Shown: positions 35,353 to 45,687 of the stretch, in pieces
How the letters are laid out: each line of letters opens with the position of its first letter
Position numbering within the stretch: position 1 is the first letter of the stretch
Origin: Pezicula radicicola
Lineage: Eukaryota; Ascomycota; Leotiomycetes; Helotiales; Dermateaceae
Direction of reading: 5' to 3'
Length of the DNA stretch: 64,000 bases
NCBI GenBank assembly: GCA_003008705.1
Contig: PDUO01000003.1
Span: forward strand, 373,891-437,890
The notes under the pieces: model-generated
The model's database searches: none
Told to the model about the DNA's origin: nothing
The model's input: the letters and a program-made list of their open reading frames with translations, nothing else
Program-made: the position numbers and the translations under genes

Positions 35353-35581
35353 ATTGGCACGCATGGAGGAAGCATGGAGTCGCGATTGATGGAGGAGAGA
35401 TGAATTTCTAGATTTTGAGATGCATTGCTGGGGACTCAAGCGGATAATTGCAGTTAGGCCTCGTATGCGTTGGCGGTGGTACGCTGTTCACCTACTTTTC
35501 ACATGGACTCCTTGTTACTTGATATCACGGATCGACGGAATGTTATATTTTGCTTCGGTAGGCTTTGACATATTGTATTGA

Positions 35582-36318
35582 TCAGTCATTACCTCTTCTG
35601 GCATCGGCCTTTGATTTATTACTAGCCTTTTGCTTGCCTCTGACGAACTTCCTCTCGGCCTTACTTTCATATCTGAACTTCTGTTTCCGCGGTTTCTTAG
35701 GCCATACCTTCTTCTCAGTCTTCACTTCTTTCTTGGGTTCTTCAACTTTTAGGGTCTCGTCGCTCTCCACATCTGCGACCTTATGTAGACCTTCTTTCGA
35801 TACGTCGACCTCCTCCACAGTGACTGTTGTATATCTTTCCTCGTCCACATACTCCTCCTCGTGGTCAATCACAGGAACCTGCTCGTCTGTATCCTCAATA
35901 CCACCCCATTCTTCTTCGCTGCTGTCTGCTGGCTCGCCATCTAAGCCTGGAACAGTTACGCTGCTAAGTGCCCGATTGACAGCTTCCACATGTTCCTCCA
36001 ATTCCTGCTTCCTCTCTTCTCGTAGCTGTGCAATTGTTAGCTCGCAATGTGTTCAAGGTGGCAGGCGTTACGAACTTGTTTCCGCAGACTAATCCTCTCC
36101 TCCCTTTCCAGTTTGGCAGCTTGCTCCTGCGCAGCCTTTGCTCTCTGAACCTTTCTCTTGTGGAAACCAGTCAAGTAATCGGCTCGCGCATCGAAATCGA
36201 AGGATATTTCCTCAATGGCTGAGTTGTTCGTGCGTCTCTTTTTGGAGGGAGGTGGGAGAAGAGATCTCTTAGGTCGAGGCCGTACGATCATTGAGGGATC
36301 AAGCATCGAGGGATCCAT
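35582..36318 (-). CDS. rrp17: Rrp17/Nop12-family nucleolar ribosome-biogenesis protein
   Basis: Exons 36318-36076 and 36025-35582 give 687 nt (228 aa). Signature at residues 39-90: ISFDFDARADYLTGFHKRKV, then QRAKAAQEQAAKLEREERIS, and LREERKQELEEHVEAVN. It is followed by an acidic middle and a Lys/Arg-rich nucleolar-type C-terminus (KKVWPKKPRKQKFRYESKA). Rrp17 (human Nol12/Nop25) is a nucleolar factor with 5'-3' exonuclease activity on pre-rRNA, needed for 5' trimming of 5.8S and 25S rRNA. The N-terminus holds a classical basic patch (PRPKRSLLPPPSKKRR). The 50-nt intron has a GCTAAC branch site. Its 3' end converges with tropomyosin; its start lies 245 bp from the divergent Big1-like gene. Confidence 0.88.
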
Positions 36319-36563
36319 TGTTTTGCGTAATGTTGAATTATGATTACAGTATGAGACTTTTACTTCTCCAGATTCTTAAGTATCGAAATCTTATCGAATC
36401 TTTCCAGCTGCACGCTCGGGTAATAAAAAAAGCCAAGCGCGGTGCACCAAGCATTTCGCCGGATCCTGACTAAGCAAAGCGTTCGACGACTTATCAGAAG
36501 CTCCAGCATCAAAAGCATTATTGATCGCAAAGTACGACGCCCTGTCCACGGTAGCAAGCAACG

Positions 36564-37616
36564 ATGCGTCTCTCAAGTGCTGCAACGCTTGCTGCTAGTG
36601 TAGCTATAGCTCACGCCTTCAAGGATACCTCGCCATTCCTTCTCTTTTCCTCGTCGCCGTATGCCTCTCTACCCTCAAGCTTCCATGGCTGGCTAACCTT
36701 CAACACAGATTACCCTCCTCCGTTACTCCATTCTCTACAAGCCAGCTTCAACCTGCCGCAGATGTCCTTAAGTCGACGAATGAATTCCTCGCAACATGTC
36801 CGTCCGATATCTACATCATGATCACACAGCCATCCCTCTCTGCCTCCGACTTGACCCCACAGACTAGCATTCCCATGCTACGAAAGGCGATGGCAGATTC
36901 ATCGGTTCAAATGTCAACACATGTTGCTGAAGTTTTGGGGTTAGATGGAGTTTCAGAGGCCAACCAGTTATGGGAGACCATTAGCAAGAATTGCGCAATG
37001 AACGGCGAGGTCGAGATGCGCTATGTGGAGGGTTACAAAAACCAAGACGGGCGGGATATTTTTGCAGAGGGCAAGAAGGTAGCAGTGGTAAGCTTATTTG
37101 AGGCATTGGCTGGATCGAAGAGGGAGCAAGACTTGGCGAATAATGGTATGCTCTTGATACCATTAAATTGGGTGGGATACTGACAATTGATGACAGATGC
37201 TGGCATTTACACGGAATTCTTGGAGGAGCTGCCTAAGGGTCATAGTTACACAGTCATCTACACCACCTCCCCATCCAACGAGGCGATTGAGGAAAGCAAT
37301 ACCTACAGTCCTGTATTCCAGGAGGCAGTACACATGGATCTAAAGAGGAACGTCTACGCCAGAAAGCTCAACGCAACCCGAGACCCAAGACCTCTGTTTG
37401 AGAAATACAACTTCCTCTCCGCTGGTAAGTTCCATTTTCCTTCTCCTCAGGTCGTGCATTGTCTAACATTACACAGGTCTTTTCATGGCCATCTTAACCT
37501 CCATAATACTCCTCTCCATCCTTAGTGTAGGTCTCAAGGCGTTAGGTAGCTTGGAGGTCTCATATGGTGCATTTGATAAGGAGATGGGGCCTGCTACTCA
37601 GAAGAAACAACAATAA
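36564..37616 (+). CDS. big1: Big1/Voa1-like ER membrane protein
   Basis: Four exons (36564-36658, 36709-37145, 37197-37424, 37477-37616) add up to 900 nt (299 aa); introns are 50-52 nt with CTAAC-type branch sites. A signal peptide (MRLSSAATLAASVAIAHA) precedes FKDTSPFLLFSSSP, a luminal domain (SQLQPAADVLKSTNEFLA, CPSDIYIMITQPSL), and one transmembrane helix near the C-terminus (MAILTSIILLSILSVGLKAL) with a short cytosolic tail ending KKQQ, a dilysine-like ER retrieval signal. Big1 in yeast is an ER protein required for beta-1,6-glucan synthesis; the paralogue Voa1 assists V-ATPase V0 assembly, and the domain is shared with the V-ATPase accessory subunit. Which of these roles applies here cannot be separated from sequence alone. 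Confidence 0.85.
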
Positions 37617-38815
37617 ACTTAGTCCGGGAAGGGTCAGGCGGGCTATTTGTATGATGTCTGTATGTATAAACTGTACCGGGAGTGAGCGGGTTTTGGAAGG
37701 CTGGGTAGACTGCCCAGATTCAAATGAATTTTTGTCTTTTGTCGTTTGATATCTTCTCCCATCAAGGTCGGAAGATCAATGTGATCTTTGACGGGCAAAA
37801 AGCTGTAGCGAGTGTAGCAGCTAGTGTTTGCATTTGAAGAGATTATGAGGCTGGTAGCTTCGGAGTGTGGGTACCCAAATTATTACTGCTCTTCCTCAAT
37901 CCAAAATGTACCTCCGTACATATTCGTATACCCCTATCTCTTCCATACATACTTTAGCCATTCCCAAATACAACAAAAGCATCCCGAGGGTATAGGACCC
38001 TCCTTACATTTTCGGTACAGCTAAGGACTCGTCTCAAGGGAGAAAAATACATACAGCATCTTCAAATTAACCTATTCCAAAACATACACTATCCTTACTT
38101 TGCACATACCCCTTCCCCGTCACCATACTCATACCTGTCCTCACACAATCAAACCTCGTTACAGTTATATGCCGTCAAATTATTTGGTTAAGGTGTTTCG
38201 TACATGGCTAGCTCTTTCTTAGAGGGTTAAAAGAGGCTAGAAGAGATTACCCCTTTTGTTACTGGGTATTAGAGGGAGGTATAAAAATAATAAAATATTA
38301 TCAATAGTACTTCATGAAACTTGTAGGTTGTATCTAAGTCCGCCTCGACTTATGAATCCAACCAGGTAAACCTTGGTCATCCAGAACAATTCTTTCCATA
38401 CCAAAAGCTCTCAAGTCCTATAAAAATAGCCTGAGATTTCCTACCCAAGCTTTTCAGTTTCTGTTTTTTTTTAAAACTCGACTTCCTGAATGTACACCTC
38501 TTGCATTTGCATTTTTATTTCAGCCCAAATCATCCATCCATCCCCCTTTTGCCGACGCGACCTCTCGGTTAAAGGCATAGCAAGGCTTCACATTCAGCCT
38601 TGTCAAATCGAAAACGCTGTATTAGTAGATGGGGCCTCTACGGCGGCCGAGCTTTCTGCACATGCTATTTCTACCGCTCCGGCTTAAATTATAAGCGGGT
38701 GAAGCCTGCGCAGAAGCACCGTTCTTGGGCACCGTAAAATTATTTTCGACCTCAAGGCTCTGCTTTGCGACAAGCTCTCTCTCAACACCATAACTACTCC
38801 TCTCCCACAAATACA
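37617..38815. other. intergenic region between Big1-like gene and YTM1
   Basis: No credible frame. Contains the 3' UTR of the Big1-like gene, AT-rich patches near 38200-38320 and 38460-38520, and the YTM1 promoter with a CT-rich leader. Confidence 0.5.
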
Positions 38816-40332
38816 ATGGATACCCCAATGACAGATAGCACTCCAAATTCTGGCCAAGTACAAGTACATTTCACCACCTCCGATCCAGAACTCGAGTTGC
38901 CAGAAGGAAAGCGACAACTGCTTGTGCCCACCGGTTCGTACGACCCCTCCACCTCCACCTCCAACTTCACTTCAATTTTTATATTACAACTGCTGATGAA
39001 TAATGGGAAACAGATGTCCGCAGATATGGCCTCTCTCAAATCCTCAATTCCGAAGCAATGCTCGGTCTCTCCTCACCAATTCCCTTCGACATCCTAATAA
39101 ATGGCCATTTCCTACGCACAACCCTCTCAGAATACCTCACTTCAGCAGGACTCTCTCTGGAGACCACAATTACCCTGCAATACGTGCGATCATTAATCCC
39201 ACCTCTCTATGCCGCTTCCTTCGAGCACGATGACTGGGTATCATCCATCGACATTCTCTCAACAACTTCGACAGTGGCTACTTGGCCGGGAGGAAACCAG
39301 TTGGAGAAGGGTCAGGAAAAGATTCTTTCGGGAAGTTACGATGGTTTGCTAAGAGTATGGAATAAGTCTGGTCAGGCAATTGCAACCTCGGCTTCAAGTA
39401 GCGCAGGTGGTCATACAATGTCGATCAAAGACGCGAAATTCATCTCTCCATCTCTCATCGCTTCCGCAAGCATGGACTGTACACTCCGACTATGGAAATA
39501 CAGCGAAGCAGAAGACCATCTCTCCGCCAAACTGTCTCCATCACAAGTGCTCTACGGTCATCAAGGAATGGTGTCTGCACTGTCAGTACACGGCAAAACG
39601 CAACGGATACTCTCAGCATCAGGAGATGGAAATATTGGGCTCTGGACCACCGATTCCAAGAATGCCCCAGCAGCACGAGAAGCCCTCATACCCAAACGAA
39701 GAAAACTAAGCACCAATACCCCAACAGCCGGTCCTCTAGCACTAATAAAACACCACACAGCCGCCGTTCAAGCAGCGATATTCCATCCCGACGACCCGAC
39801 AGTAGCTTATTCCTGCTCTCTAGACCACACTGTCCGAACCACAGATCTCTCTACCCAGAAGCTAGTAGACACAAGAACTCTCTCACACGCCCTGATTTCC
39901 CTTTCCGCCCTCCCAGGCATTACCTCCCAACTCCTAGCGGCAGGTACAACAGCACGCCATATAACCCTCCTCGATCCACGTGTCTCAAGCCAGACAACCC
40001 AAGTAATGACCCTCAGAGGCCACACAAACATGATAAACTCCATCGCACCTGATCCTGCGTCGAATTACGGCTTAGTATCCGGATCTCACGACGGAACGTG
40101 CCGAGTCTGGGATCTGCGTAGTACACGCAGCGGAACGAGAGAGGAAGGAGGTGGGTTAGTAGGGGAATCAGTGTATGTTATTGAGCGTGAGAGTCTCAAG
40201 GCTGGTAGTGGGAAGAAACCGGTTGGCGGGGAGGGAGTTAAGGTTTTCGGGGTAAAATGGGATTCAGACCTGGGTATTGTGAGCGCTGGGGAAGATAAAA
40301 TGGTTCAGATCAATCGGAGCCCTAGGACCTAA
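38816..40332 (+). CDS. ytm1: Ytm1, WD-repeat ribosome-assembly factor
   Basis: Exons 38816-38933 and 39014-40332 give 1437 nt (478 aa). The N-terminal ubiquitin-like domain is visible ([20 protein letters not shown], then [14 protein letters not shown] and [20 protein letters not shown]). It is followed by a WD40 propeller: [82 protein letters not shown]. Ytm1 joins Erb1 and Nop7 in the PeBoW complex of pre-60S particles, and its ubiquitin-like domain is pulled by the AAA+ Rea1 to release the complex. The reading frame ends five residues after VQINR; the stop codon and last codon lie at the junction with a small repeat-rich insertion (see findings). Confidence 0.95.
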
Positions 40333-40585
40333 GGTATAGAATAACTCAAATTAATCACCCAAAGAGTGTTGCCCAAATCAAGTGAGCAGCCCAAACCAAG
40401 TGAATAACTCAAATTTAGCGAGTTGCCCAAATCAAGTCAGTAACTCAAATGCAAGTCAGTCACCCAAATAAGTCAGTCACGCAAACTAGGTTAGTTACTC
40501 AAACCAAGTCAGTTGCCAGCAAAGCCAAGTGATACGGATACCGCAAAATCGAAAGAACTGGAAAACTCGAAAAGGGTCCTAGGAC
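40321..40585. mobile_element. small repeat-rich insertion flanked by 8-bp direct repeats at the YTM1 stop codon
   Basis: CCTAGGAC occurs at 40321-40328, where it is the last coding part of YTM1, and again at 40578-40585. Between them are about 249 bp dominated by variants of AAGTCAGTYACYCAAA (about eight units between 40340 and 40520), with no reading frame. Removing the segment and one CCTAGGAC would let YTM1 read three codons further to TAG. There is no obvious terminal inverted repeat, so the insertion interpretation is an inference. Confidence 0.5.
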
Positions 40586-42959
40586 AAGCTTAGAATAGAA
40601 CTGTGAACAGATATGCCCGATTGTAAGAGACATTCAAGCACGGTAGCTATACTAATCGAAAGATACGGGACTACTGCTCATGAAAAATTTCACCCACTTG
40701 CCTTGCCATTAGCAATAGTTTTCGTGCCAGATACTGCTCTAAGACAAGACATACGATTGAAGCCCAGCGCCTACTCCTTTGTCTTTTGTAAGTTATAGAC
40801 CTATCCTATCTAATTGAAATCAAGGGCTTAATCTCTTGTTAACAACAACCCCAAGTTCGCTCTAATATAATTGAATTACCCTCTGCTCTTCTACAGGTCC
40901 TAGATCGATTCTTCACTAATCCAAAGCCGTGGTCTCGTGCCTACTAGGTGTTTACATGAGGTAATTTCTGTTAGGAGAAATGGACGGATGCTCTGCGCGC
41001 ACCCGTGAACTTCTTAGAAGAAATAGAAGGAAATAGGTAATCTTATATAATTCGATTTCAGAGCCCATATTAGTGGCACTTGCCATGCCCATATAATTCG
41101 ATTTCAGAGCCTGAGGTAGTAATGCCTTAGGCATTAAGTATCACTTGACTTCCGAAATAGGAAACCTTTCGTGCCAAGATTGTTCCAAGAATTGCCAAGA
41201 AAGTCTAATTTCACGCCCAACACCCACCCCTCGCGCGCCCGGCAAGACTTCTTCTCCGTCGTACCTCCTTCTAAGAAGCATAGAGTAGGTTCTAGACCTT
41301 TTTAAACTCTATAGAAAATAGTATATTACCTTCGGAGTACTTTATCTAAGTCAGTACCTAAATCCATCTCACAAGTCAATGCATACTTGAAAGCAGATTT
41401 GACTTTTGTAACCGTATAAGTATTAACGACAGTAATTTTTTTTGTATAGAATTAAAGTGAAAACGAGAAGAGAGGACAAGTAACCTCTTTCCTCAGGCGT
41501 AAACCAGGCCATAATCTACAGGGGGTTCGGCTTGTCGCAAGCGGACCCCCTGCATGATACGATTATATTTAGGTAAGGGACTTTCTAAATATATCAAATT
41601 CGGAATATGTACAGAACAACTTCACTAACCAGTCACTAATCGCAGGGCTTTCATCTATAATACATGGACAACTGGTGAAGAGGATCTATAAAGCAGTTAC
41701 TGCAGAGCGCAGAGCCCCGCACTCTTCAACACAACCCCTCCAGAGGCCACTCACGCTTCCGCGCGACCACTACGGAGCTACACCTCTTCAGCAATAAACT
41801 CTCTTTGGTACATTCACTGCAGAGCTGCACTCTCTTTGGCAGGTATTAATATAGGGAGATGGCATTCAATATAGCAGAGAAGGCACTCGAAGAGTCGAGG
41901 AGAAGGGCGAGCCTCCCGAAAGTTAAGTCGGGGTACTCCATAAGCTAGTAGGCTTATGATTGTATTTTTGGTCTGAATTACCTTCACCTTAGCTGATACC
42001 GGTACCTATGATCCGTCGCTGATCACCAAACCGATACAGAACGCCGAGTCAAATGCCATAAAACAACTCCTTCGTACGAGTACTATCAACCTATTAGGCG
42101 AGTATATAATGGGCTGTGGAGAAAGGCACCGCAGGCTCTCGCGCCAAACCTCTGAACAACTACGAATACGCGAGGGGTGAAAGCTAATACCGAGCTCCGT
42201 CGTTCATCTACGTAGCTGGAAGTAAATCCATCGTCGTTATCGAACATTCGAAGCTATCAGCCAAGTCACCATCGGGGGGTGATCTAGAAGATGGGATAAA
42301 TATATCTCGACGAAGTCCCCAGCCTCACGAGTAGAGAGGCTGTAAGGAAACTGGAAAGGTAGTTATTATACCACCTATATTTGATATCTACTAATATCTT
42401 TTCAAATAGAGAAGCACCGGGAGAGCGCCACTGCCGCAAGCCAGGACTTTGGGCAGTACTAAACGATCGACCATCGCCTCAGACCCACCAAACGCAAAGA
42501 GCTGACTCTGGGCCCAGAAGTCTACATCAAACATCAAAATACAGCTTGTCAAGCTCTGCAGTATACGAAACACCGACACCACCACGTCCACCTTGGCCGG
42601 ACATGTGGGTTCCAGAAGAGGGTCAAGCTCTACTGCTTTTATCGCCTAACAGGAGGTAGACAGGCCACTTGAACCTTCTACGTACGCCCTGGTTTTTACA
42701 ACAGACCAGATTTTGGCCTGTGCAACAAGGCAGGCAAGGGCTTCTCAAGGGCTTCAACCACTCAGAGTGTACCCTCTATTACTCCGACCCACTAGCCCAC
42801 CGAATAAACCTTTATTTAGGGGGGTGGATAGTAGTATGACCCGCGGCCAGCTTCGGGGAAGAGACTGGACGGTAAGTTCTTGGCGCCTCCAATCCCCTTC
42901 CCCCCAAATAAACCCCACTCAGCCTTCTCCCTCGAAGAGTTGCCGTTCGGCTGGCTAAT
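40333..42959. other. gene-poor accessory region downstream of YTM1
   Basis: After the insertion come a 21-bp duplicated word (ATATAATTCGATTTCAGAGC at about 41046 and 41092), a 15-bp GC-rich hairpin at 41519-41552, and a mixed-composition stretch from 41900 to 42900 with short frames only. It may belong to the degraded mobile element that follows, but no domain is recognisable before 42960. Confidence 0.45.
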
Positions 42960-43235
42960 CACGTGCCGCCACAGAGGATCATGGGTAATCGGGGAGATGG
43001 CTATGAACGGTACTACATGCCAGCGTTTATCGACAAAGATTGTCAGGCTATCTACCTTGACTCTACGCGACGAGACGATCTTATGCGAGCCGTTGGCCGG
43101 CTAGCTCGTCACGAGCGAGCCCCGAAACACCTGACAGACGTGCAGAAGTTTGAGATCAGTCGGTATCATACTCTTAGTCTCTTGATGAATCTGGTGACGA
43201 ATCCAGGCCTGCCACCCTGGAGGCACCGCTTTTGA
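42960..43235 (+). pseudogene. DUF3435 tyrosine-recombinase-family C-terminal relic
   Basis: An open stretch encodes MGNRGDGYERYYMPAF, then DKDCQAIYLDSTRRDDLMRA, VGRLARHERAPKHLTDVQKF and EI. This is the pattern of the C-terminal part of DUF3435 proteins: the MGH-like box with the Tyr-Tyr region, then QAI(Y/F)L...RRDLI...R...AP..LT..QK. DUF3435 proteins belong to the tyrosine-recombinase superfamily and include the captains of Starship elements and Crypton-like transposases. The N-terminal and catalytic core upstream is not recognisable, and the frame runs out at 43235, so this is a fragment. Ferric-reductase and DUF3723-like remnants follow directly. I cannot tell whether this was a captain or an unrelated DUF3435 copy. 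Confidence 0.6.
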
Positions 43236-43330
43236 AGGTCTTGGAGGTGATTCTGGGGGCGCCATTTCTGGAGGCGTCACTTCTGGAAGCATTACTTCTG
43301 GAGGCGTCACTTCTGGAGGCGCATTACTAG
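43225..43330. repeat. short minisatellite, about 15-bp units
   Basis: Five to six units of ACTTCTGGAGGCGTC with small variations lie directly after the DUF3435 relic. Read on the minus strand they give Pro-Pro-Glu-(Val/Met)-(Thr/Ala/Leu) repeats, but there is no gene there that I can support. Confidence 0.7.
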
Positions 43331-43504
43331 AGCCCGACCTCTTAAGCAATTAAGATGCCAAGCATACTGAACACTATAGCAACTTTTGGCTTCTAATTTG
43401 AACGCCTTCCCATAAACCGATCTATCGGGGCCTGCGTCGTTTCTCCTGTACAGTACGTCCGGTCTTCATACTATATCAAACTCACCAAGACCCCCTAGGA
43501 TATA

Positions 43505-44640
43505 GACATCATTCAATGGTATACCGTGGTACTTACAGCAATTGCTGCCCTTTCAATTGTTTCCTACATATTGGGAATTTCGATTGGCTTTCTGCGTACC
43601 TATGTGACGTACCATTTTCTTAAGCATGTCTTTTATCCGCGGGTCCACAAGTATATAAGAGATACCACTCGATATCATGCCCTCTTGGTCCTTGGTCTCC
43701 TTGTGGGCAATGTCGTTTACCTCATGGATGATCGTACAAAGATCTTACAGCGAACAGGACTATTATCTATAGTGAACCTCATCCCTCTTACTCTCGGAAG
43801 TCATATGAACTCCGTCGTCAGTTGCTGCGGACTTGGATACGAGGCTTACAATGCTATTCATCGTTGGATGGGGCGGGTAGCCGTGATCGAGGGAGTGATT
43901 CATATGATTCTTACCGTGGTATCACAGACGCCTAACCTACACTCATCAACTCAAGTAGCGGCATTGGTGGTGAGTCTCCCCCCGCTGAAACGGGGACTAT
44001 TGACCAAATGAACCAGGCTGCCTCTACGATGACCGCCGTTCTAATCACCTCCTTTTCAATCACGCGACGTCATTTCTATGAGATCTTCTTAAATACCCAT
44101 CGGGTTCTGGCAGTGATTGTCGTAACCGCCATTTGGATCCATGTTCCGGGGAAGTTACTCAGTATACCAACAATATATCTCCTCGTTGCATATTGTATAT
44201 AGGTATCTTTGCACCTTCTCCGGACGTATCAAATACTCTATTAGAACTTCCGCAATTGGGAATACTTATGCAAAGTCTCCATCGAATCACTACTAGATGC
44301 TTATTAGGTCTATACTAAGATTTCGAGGCCCTAGAAGTACCGAGTAAGTTAATATATATACCTCTACGTCCCGGGAGTAAGCTATAGTACTTTCTTTCAG
44401 TTACACCTATATATAGTCGTATGGTGGTACCTATATAATAAAGATCAGGATGTTATCGTCTTTATTATTCAACGGTAGATAGGATTTACACAAAGTCTTC
44501 CTACTAGTAGTAGCTTATCCTAATCCACTGAATTAAGAGCTATTGTTGAGGGACCTTATAGCAAGGAGATATATCTTAATAGGTATAGAATAGTCTTATT
44601 ATTCACGATAGGTATTAGTATAGCTAGCTAGTTACCTTCA
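43505..44640 (+). pseudogene. ferric-reductase (FRE) pseudogene
   Basis: The first 700 bp encode a good ferric-reductase transmembrane region: DIIQWYTVVLTAIAALSIVS, ILQRTGLLSIVNLIPLTL, GSHMNSVVSCCGLGYEAY, AIHRWMGRVAVIEGVIHMIL and, after a 37-nt intron (43980-44016), RRHFYEIFLNTHRVLAVIVV and IWIHVPGKLLSIPTIYLLVA. The paired His residues of helices 3 and 5 that bind haem are present. A TAG follows at 44200. Beyond it the flavin and NAD domains survive only as broken traces (RMVVPI, then ELRAIVEGPYSKEIYLNRYR and IVLLFTIGISIASQLPS) with many TAG/TAA codons. The 5' end is cut by TAG at 43496. FRE proteins reduce extracellular Fe3+ for uptake. In Starships a fre gene is a common accessory gene, and the neighbours here fit that. 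Confidence 0.85.
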
Positions 44641-44919
44641 TCTTCGTTCCACCTACCCTTATTGAAACAGAGCACATATCGGCAGCAGTGAGATTAGGCC
44701 TGAAGAGGACAACTGAGATGGTCGTCGATCGAGGTTCCGGATGGTAACTTTGGCCGCTCGGCAGACAGATCATATATCGTCTCCTTTACTCGACTGACGA
44801 AACGGAGCTTTGGCATGCGAGGAGGAGGGGCACTCGTTGGTTATCCACGCCAATACCATAATTGCGACCCAGCTCTCGATCCGCGAGAACTGATAAACAT
44901 TTATCAATGGCATACAGGC

Positions 44920-45112
44920 TAGTGCGAGTTCATGTACTAGCACGAGAATCATGGGTAGCACGAGAATCCAGGCTAGCATGAGAATCAAGGCTGGTAGAAG
45001 CACACAGGCTGGTGGGAGCATACAGGCTCGTGCGATATTTTGAGCTTCTACGAGCTCACATGCTAGCACAAGAATCAAGGCTAGCACGAGAATCAATGCT
45101 GGTATGAGTTCG
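44920..45112. repeat. degenerate 18-21-bp tandem repeat
   Basis: About nine units related to GCTAGCACGAGAATCAAG repeat between 44930 and 45105, with variants such as GGCTGGTAGAAGCACACA. The sequence lies between the FRE pseudogene and the DUF3723-like frame. No coding sense is seen. Confidence 0.75.
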
Positions 45113-45115
45113 TAT

Positions 45116-45505
45116 TCAATTACAAAATGAGTAAGTCATCTCTCTGTGATCATTCGTTTTTTCGGCTCGTTGGGGCTCATTTTTTGCAACAGATCCCACT
45201 CCAGAAGCGATCAGTAATTTATTGATCTCGGCCTCTTCTCTTGGTACCAGTACTACAGTGTATGTACCATCGCCAACTACCGCGTCATAGCACCTCTCTG
45301 GGGTGAGGCCACGGCCTCTCATCGTCATTAAATGCATGCCTTTCCGAACATACTTGGTAGCTACTCGCTTTACCTCAGAAGGGTCACTATATGACATGGA
45401 GCGCTCCTGGTTTTGAAGACCTCCCCTCTGATACACCTGGAAGACTATTCGGCGCCTAGGGAGGTCCATATTTTCTTCGCCAAGATCCATGACAACCTGC
45501 GTCAC
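45116..45505 (-). CDS. DUF3723-like protein, fragment
   Basis: An open frame of 129 codons with RRRIVFQVYQRGG, then SDPSEVKRVATKYVRKGMHL, then LTPERCYDAVVGDGTYTVV. This resembles the C-terminal end of fungal DUF3723 proteins, which carry SDPSEV.R.A.KY.RKG and LTP..C(F/Y).AV..DGT.T(I/V). DUF3723 proteins are of unknown function but are one of the recurrent accessory families (d37) of Starship elements. Typical members are several hundred residues long, so this is a fragment with the N-terminal half missing, and it is probably not functional. Assignment is from motif memory only. It is placed opposite to the FRE pseudogene. Confidence 0.5.
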   Translation of the reverse strand: MTQVVMDLGEENMDLPRRRIVFQVYQRGGLQNQERSMSYSDPSEVKRVATKYVRKGMHLMTMRGRGLTPERCYDAVVGDGTYTVVLVPREEAEINKLLIASGVGSVAKNEPQRAEKTNDHREMTYSFCN

Positions 45506-45554
45506 TCTTCTCAGTATTCAACGCAGTTGACTCGACTGCCTCTTTCGCTGTTTC

Positions 45555-45687
45555 ACTCAAACTCAATCATGTAATAGGTATTCAATTAAGTTCCCGAAGG
45601 ATTCTTTATCCGAACTGGACACTCAAACTCAAATCATGTAATAGGTATTCAATTAAGTTCCCGAAGGATTCTTTATCCGAACTGGAC
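45555..45687. repeat. recent 66/67-bp tandem duplication
   Basis: Bases 45555-45620 and 45621-45687 are identical except for one extra A and the last base. Each unit contains GTAATAGGTATTCAATTAAG and CCCGAAGGATTCTTTATCCG. Near-perfect identity in an otherwise decayed area means the duplication is young. Confidence 0.9.

Noticed and set aside
35565..36092. 175-codon plus-strand frame opposite the Rrp17 gene
   Set aside because: Antisense of an acidic Glu/Asp/Lys-rich coding sequence, giving Ser/Phe/Leu runs. The Rrp17 frame has recognisable motifs.
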